This document shows, piece by piece, positions 59,787-64,000 of a stretch of 64,000 nucleotides of DNA. The stretch comes from Bagarius yarrelli (lineage: Eukaryota; Chordata; Actinopteri; Siluriformes; Sisoridae). A model generated the notes under the pieces. It was given only the letters and a program-made list of their open reading frames with translations. It searched no databases and was not told the DNA's origin. A program made the translations under genes and the position numbers. How positions within the stretch are numbered: position 1 is the stretch's first letter; each line of letters begins with the position of its first letter. Location: assembly GCA_005784505.1 (NCBI GenBank), contig VCAZ01000050.1:3036001-3100000 (forward strand), in the 5' to 3' direction.

Positions 59787-60464
59787 TGTAAAGGAAAGCT
59801 CGGTGCAGTTAAACTCAGAGAAGAAGCACATATGTGATGCATAATATCGCTTCTTAATATACTTGATGGCTATCAGCAGGAAAAGCTCATAGGGGCAGTG
59901 GCAGACGATCACATGATCAACCCGAGATTGTAAATAAACTATTAGACCACAGATTTGGCTGTTAAGCTGATCGATGAGAGTGTAAACTGTGCTTTGGTTG
60001 TCATGGGGGAAATAGGATGGGGTTCTTTAAGACTTTTTTTTTTGTTCCAATCAAGTATGATTTAGAGAACACAACACAGACCAATCCTCTGACAAGTCCA
60101 TTACAGACTGAGGAATCAGGAGATTAATGTGATAGAAACACTGATGTTCAGGAAACCAGTCGCTGTATATCACTTTGAAATCTACAGCCATTCCTAAAGT
60201 AAAGCCGGGTTTCCACTGTGCCATTTTCAATAGTCTTTTGGGAGACTGTGTGAACATGATCCCTGTGTCTCATTGTAGCATGTAAGTTGTCAAAGTCAAG
60301 ACACGCCAAACATGGAAGCACACAAGAAAACTCGTCCAATAACGGTTCCGTCTGCCCGTAACCAGATGGCACCATCGCCCGAATATTGACTGTTTTTCCT
60401 CCTTCTGGTTTAGCACACTACTTAAGCTGTTTGTTAGCGATAGCACTTTGTGATAGATTGTTTG

Positions 60465-60466
<2 letters not shown>

Positions 60467-60554
<88 letters not shown>

Positions 60555-60596
60555 GTCTGGCTGTCAATCTGTCTGTCTGTCTGTCTCTGTCAGTCA

Positions 60597-60678
<82 letters not shown>

Positions 60679-60680
60679 TA
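60467..60680. repeat. (TCTA)n array with TCTG core
   Basis: Two TCTA blocks separated by TCTG-rich text at about 60553-60595, a layout like that at 53262. Confidence 0.97.
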
Positions 60681-60721
60681 ACAAACAAACACTTTCAATA
60701 AGTTTCTTTTCTTGTTCTTTT

Positions 60722-60870
60722 TTAAAGATTTTTTTTGCCTTTATTGATAGGACAGAGGGATGAAATAGGAAAGATAGAGAAACCTCAGAGCTACTCAACA
60801 ACTGGTGGCTAATTAACTGGTGGCTAATTAAAAAAACCTTTTGGACCACTGGGTTATGAGCTGAAATCCC
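60722..60870 (-). mobile_element. SINE family 4, antisense
   Basis: TTGCCTTTATTGATAGGACAG is the antisense of the family tail. GACCACTGGGTTATGAGC lies at the head side. Confidence 0.55.
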
Positions 60871-61007
60871 AGAGATATTAAACTAATATGATTGTAGGTC
60901 TTTATGAAGATTCTTTACTGTTTACGCGTTGTAGCATCAGTCATAATATAACATAACATAATGAGCAAAAGTACATCCTCACACTGATGGACTGTCCTTT
61001 CTTTCTT

Positions 61008-61009
<2 letters not shown>

Positions 61010-61052
<43 letters not shown>

Positions 61053-61068
61053 ATCTCTCTCTCACACA

Positions 61069-61103
<35 letters not shown>
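61010..61103. repeat. (TC)n-(CA)n microsatellite
   Basis: About 52 bp of TC followed by about 35 bp of CA. Confidence 0.95.
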
Positions 61104-61105
<2 letters not shown>

Positions 61106-61595
61106 TCTTAATAACAGTCTATTGTCTCTGCATCTGTACATCACTGTACAGAGTCTCTGGTTGTTGCAGCTTATGTGGAACGTGAGTTGAACATTAACCG
61201 AATGAGAACCTCGTTAAAAAAAAACCTTTTAGACTTTACAAGTAGTAAATGTGTAACCGCTGATATTTTACGTACATTTACGTTCGGCAGGGCAAAGACG
61301 AAACCACTGAACTACCACTCCCCCCACTTTAAATATTTTCCTGTTTTCCATTATTGGGCTTCACTAAGGTCCAGCTGAAGACATGTCTATCCACACATAT
61401 GGGTATTGGTATAAAGGAATGTATTTTGAATAAGGGTTTATTTTAGTGTTTGCCTTTTTTTCAATTACAGTGTTTTTATTATGATCTGGTGTAATCCAGT
61501 ATAGCAGGATGGGATGATTCTGCATGGATTAAATGGGTTAATAAGGACAAATTAGAACCTTTGAAGCTGAGATAGTGGATGGTGATGAGATAACT

Positions 61596-61925
61596 GCTGC
61601 ACGGTGGTTAAGTTGTTTGCCTTTTTACCTCACAGTAAGAAGGTCTGAGGTTCGTATCCCCTGCAGGGGTCTTTCTGTGTGGAGTTTGCATGTTCTCCGT
61701 GTTTGTGTGTGTTTACTCTGGGTTCCCTGGTTTCGTCCTACAGTCCAAAAAGATGTATGTTAGAATGATAAGTGATTCTAAATTGCCCATAGGAGTGAGT
61801 GTGAGTGTGTGTGACTGTGTTTGTGGTTTGTCCTGGGTGACCCCAGCCTTTCATCCAATGACAGCTGGGATAAACTCCAGCAGATCCCTGGAACCCTGAT
61901 TAGGAATAAGCGGGTAAAGGCAGTG
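61596..61925 (+). mobile_element. SINE family 1
   Basis: CACGGTGGTTAAGTTGTTTGC, GGTTCGTATCCCCTGCAGGG, AAATTGCCCATAGGAGTGAG, AACTCCAGCAGATCCCTGG and AATAAGCGGGTAAAGGCAG. Near full length with little tail. Confidence 0.88.
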
Positions 61926-63515
61926 GATCCATCGTATGGTCTGTTGTTTAGCATAATTAGCAATAGTACATCTTGACATATATGGACTGTGTCTGTTAAA
62001 CTGGCAATCTCTCTCTCTCTTTCTTTCTCTTTCTTTCTCTCTCTCTCAAACACCTCCTTACACCTTTACACCTCCTTTATATTATACTTTATATCATACT
62101 CCATTATACTATTGTATAGACAATGGATGGATGGAGTTACTACAGGAATAGTCTTCTGCTGTGGTGCAGAAGTGCCATCTAGTGGCTAATTTGAAATCTT
62201 GCTGTTGTTTATGACACAGAGATTTTTACTGACCAAAAACAAACTAAACTTAAATTTAAAGAACTCAAACACTAGACTAATTTTTTAGAATATAAACACT
62301 ATGATTAATAAAAAAATAACACTATAACTGAAAATATGTGATTTTTTTTAGCTCTCCTCACCATCATTATCGTTGCCATATACAAAAACAGCACCATGGC
62401 ATCATTATGTCCACTCTATATATTAGCTGGCTATTTTGCCAGCGGATTATATCTTGGTCTGTTGATGGACTTTAATGACATGCATGTTCTTCCTTAGGGA
62501 CTAACGTCTACATACAAAAGCCTCAGAATATAAAGGAACTTAAAAGCTTTTGCCTTTTACCCAAGATTCCTATAGTCTATCCAACTTCATTAGATAAACG
62601 AATAGTTCAGTGAAAAGAATCCAGAGAACAGTGGAGAACATACAGTATTTCTTGTAGCCATTAAAGTTAAATTATGCATATCGTTTTTTTATATCATACT
62701 AGTTAACTATGCTACTACCAACTGCATGCTTGTTGACAGTGATGCTACAAGTGATATCTCTTAATAACCTAATGGACCGTCATCACATCGAAATTGAACA
62801 CCGGATATGCTTGTTGAAGCAGTGTATCGATTCTTCCGGTTTTGCTCGCAGAACAGTTTTAAGGCTGTTACAATTATTAAATAATTATATGATTACAATT
62901 ATTTGACCTAACCACAATCGTTGAATCCAACCACAATTGATGCACACTTTTATTAGCCACTAGGGGGAGCTGTAGTACCTGCAGCACCCTACTTTCAACC
63001 AGAGTGAGTGTGTCAAGCGGCGTGATTTGCAAGTCGGAGCATCTGGGTTTTCTGACGCTCCAATCGAACTTCAGTAACTTAAGATCACCAGCTTAACTTA
63101 TGTTAACGACCCATAATGCAACTGCAGAGAACATGAATTAATTCATATGTTAATAAACAGATAAACACCACTGACAGGACACAAAACATGGATTTTTTAA
63201 AAATATTATTATCTATAAATATATATAAGATTTACAGTTCAACTTTAATAAGGCACAAATTGGAGTGATTATAAAATGTTGCTTTTTAATGCAAACAATT
63301 ATTTGTCTTCCTTAAAACAAACAATTCAAAGAATATTTAAGTCATCTGGTGAAATTTTTAATATCGCAATATATATCACAAAAAAAAGTATTGCAATGTG
63401 ATTTTCCCGCCGATATCATCCAGCTCTATTCAGGGCTACAAACAGAATACATTGACTCCTGCTTCCACATACAGCCCTCTGGACTAAACCCTCTGTCTTT
63501 GGTGTGTTTTTCTAG
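61926..63515. other. intron end before the second mctp1 exon
   Basis: AT-rich. It holds a (TC)n tract at 62008-62047, a short ATGGATGG piece at 62118-62135, and a probable MITE end (TATCGCAATATATATCAC, GATATCATCCAGCTC) at 63362-63430, about 85 bp before the splice acceptor. Confidence 0.5.
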
Positions 63516-63658
63516 GCACCAGTGACCCTTATGTGAAGTTTAAGATCGCAGGAAAAGAGGTTTTCCGCAGCAGGACCATTCATAAGAACCTGAACCCGGT
63601 ATGGGATGAGAAAGTGACCCTGCTGGTGGATAATATAAGAGAACCACTCTATGTTAAG
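63516..63658 (+). CDS. mctp1: mctp1 internal exon: core of first C2 domain
   Basis: The exon is 143 nt, two bases completing a Gly codon plus 47 codons: TSDPYVKFKIAGKEVFRS, then HKNLNPVWDEK, ending REPLYVK. It joins in frame to the exon ending at 43799, giving RDRGGTSDPYVKF, the classic C2 loop whose aspartates bind Ca2+, and NPVWDEK, the usual C2 strand motif. The wording KEVFRS-IHKNLNPVW-E and REPLY-KV fits MCTP1 and not MCTP2. The acceptor is GTGTTTTTCTAG ending at 63515 and the donor is AAG|GTAAAC at 63659. Exit is phase 0. The two exons together are 261 nt (87 codons), so skipping both keeps frame while skipping one shifts it. The rest of C2A must lie beyond 64000. Confidence 0.95.
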
Positions 63659-64000
63659 GTAAACTGGGAGACGAGGTGGATTTCCTTATGTAATAAAACC
63701 TTGCTCAAGTTTTTTATCTGTTTACAGTATAACCCACTGGTTGTTCTGTGGTACTTTGCTGCTTTATTTTGAAGAATTTTGTATGATTGTTCAGGTATAC
63801 ATATATTTCAGGTTGATGCAAAATATTTAGTTAAAAAATATCGTTTAAACTATAATAAATCCTATGGGGTTTACCTGATTAATACATTCTTAGTAGAATT
63901 TCCCCAACATCTTTCAGTGTAACTTAAAGTATTAAGATTTTTGAAAAGTTTTTTGCTCATTTTTCTTTCTTTTTATTACAAATATGATATGATTTAGTCA
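63659..64000 (+). other. mctp1: start of next mctp1 intron
   Basis: Begins GTAAACTGGG. AT-rich, no features seen. The frame of the exon reads on past the donor for 38 codons to a stop, which has no meaning for the spliced product. Confidence 0.85.

Noticed and set aside
63659..63772. Downstream extension of the second mctp1 exon
   Set aside because: It runs over a clear GTAAAC donor and loses C2 similarity at once.

Overview
The window looks like teleost fish nuclear DNA, most likely from an ostariophysan lineage such as catfish, characins or carps. That placement is an inference from the repeat families: a DANA/HE1-like tRNA-derived SINE, hAT elements, L2/Rex-like LINE fossils, and very abundant TC, TCTA, ATGG and GT microsatellites. 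The sequence is AT-rich and gene-poor. No CpG-island-like promoter and no complete gene were seen.

The only host coding sequence I can support is two + strand exons, 43682-43799 and 63516-63658. Across a 19.7 kb intron they join in frame into the first C2 domain of MCTP1 (multiple C2 domains, transmembrane protein 1). The first exon has a 3' splice site in front of it, so bases 1-43681 are most simply read as an intron, or several introns, of the same gene. Bases 63659-64000 open the next intron.

The rest is intronic repeat landscape. At 1-6.7 kb there is a hAT MITE with an 8-bp target duplication, hAT transposase and LINE fragments, a SINE whose tail grew into a 350-bp ATGG array, and a solo LTR nested inside another SINE. 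At 15-21 kb there is a roughly 0.7-kb dispersed repeat, a 900-bp minisatellite of 21-bp units and a 650-bp minisatellite of 30-bp units. At 26.8-27.5 kb a SINE sits exactly at the 5' edge of a solo LTR, and the two target duplications give their order of insertion. At 30-34 kb there is a GTGA satellite carrying SINE pieces and a LINE ORF2 fossil. At 34-34.8 kb lies unique sequence that is the best conserved-noncoding candidate. At 36.5-39.1 kb there is a local duplication. At 42.2-46 kb two TAATC-type pentamer arrays flank the first exon, and a small duplication of unique intron sequence brackets the second array. At 49-57 kb there are SINE clusters and a long decayed antisense LINE. At 53-61 kb there are long TCTA arrays.

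I found no new biological system. The most useful observations are the exon pair, a CU-repeat directly after a splice donor, the datable nested insertions, the antisense bias of the LINE and SINE copies, and the unstable arrays around the exon. Repeat family names rest on recognised motifs, not on a database search.
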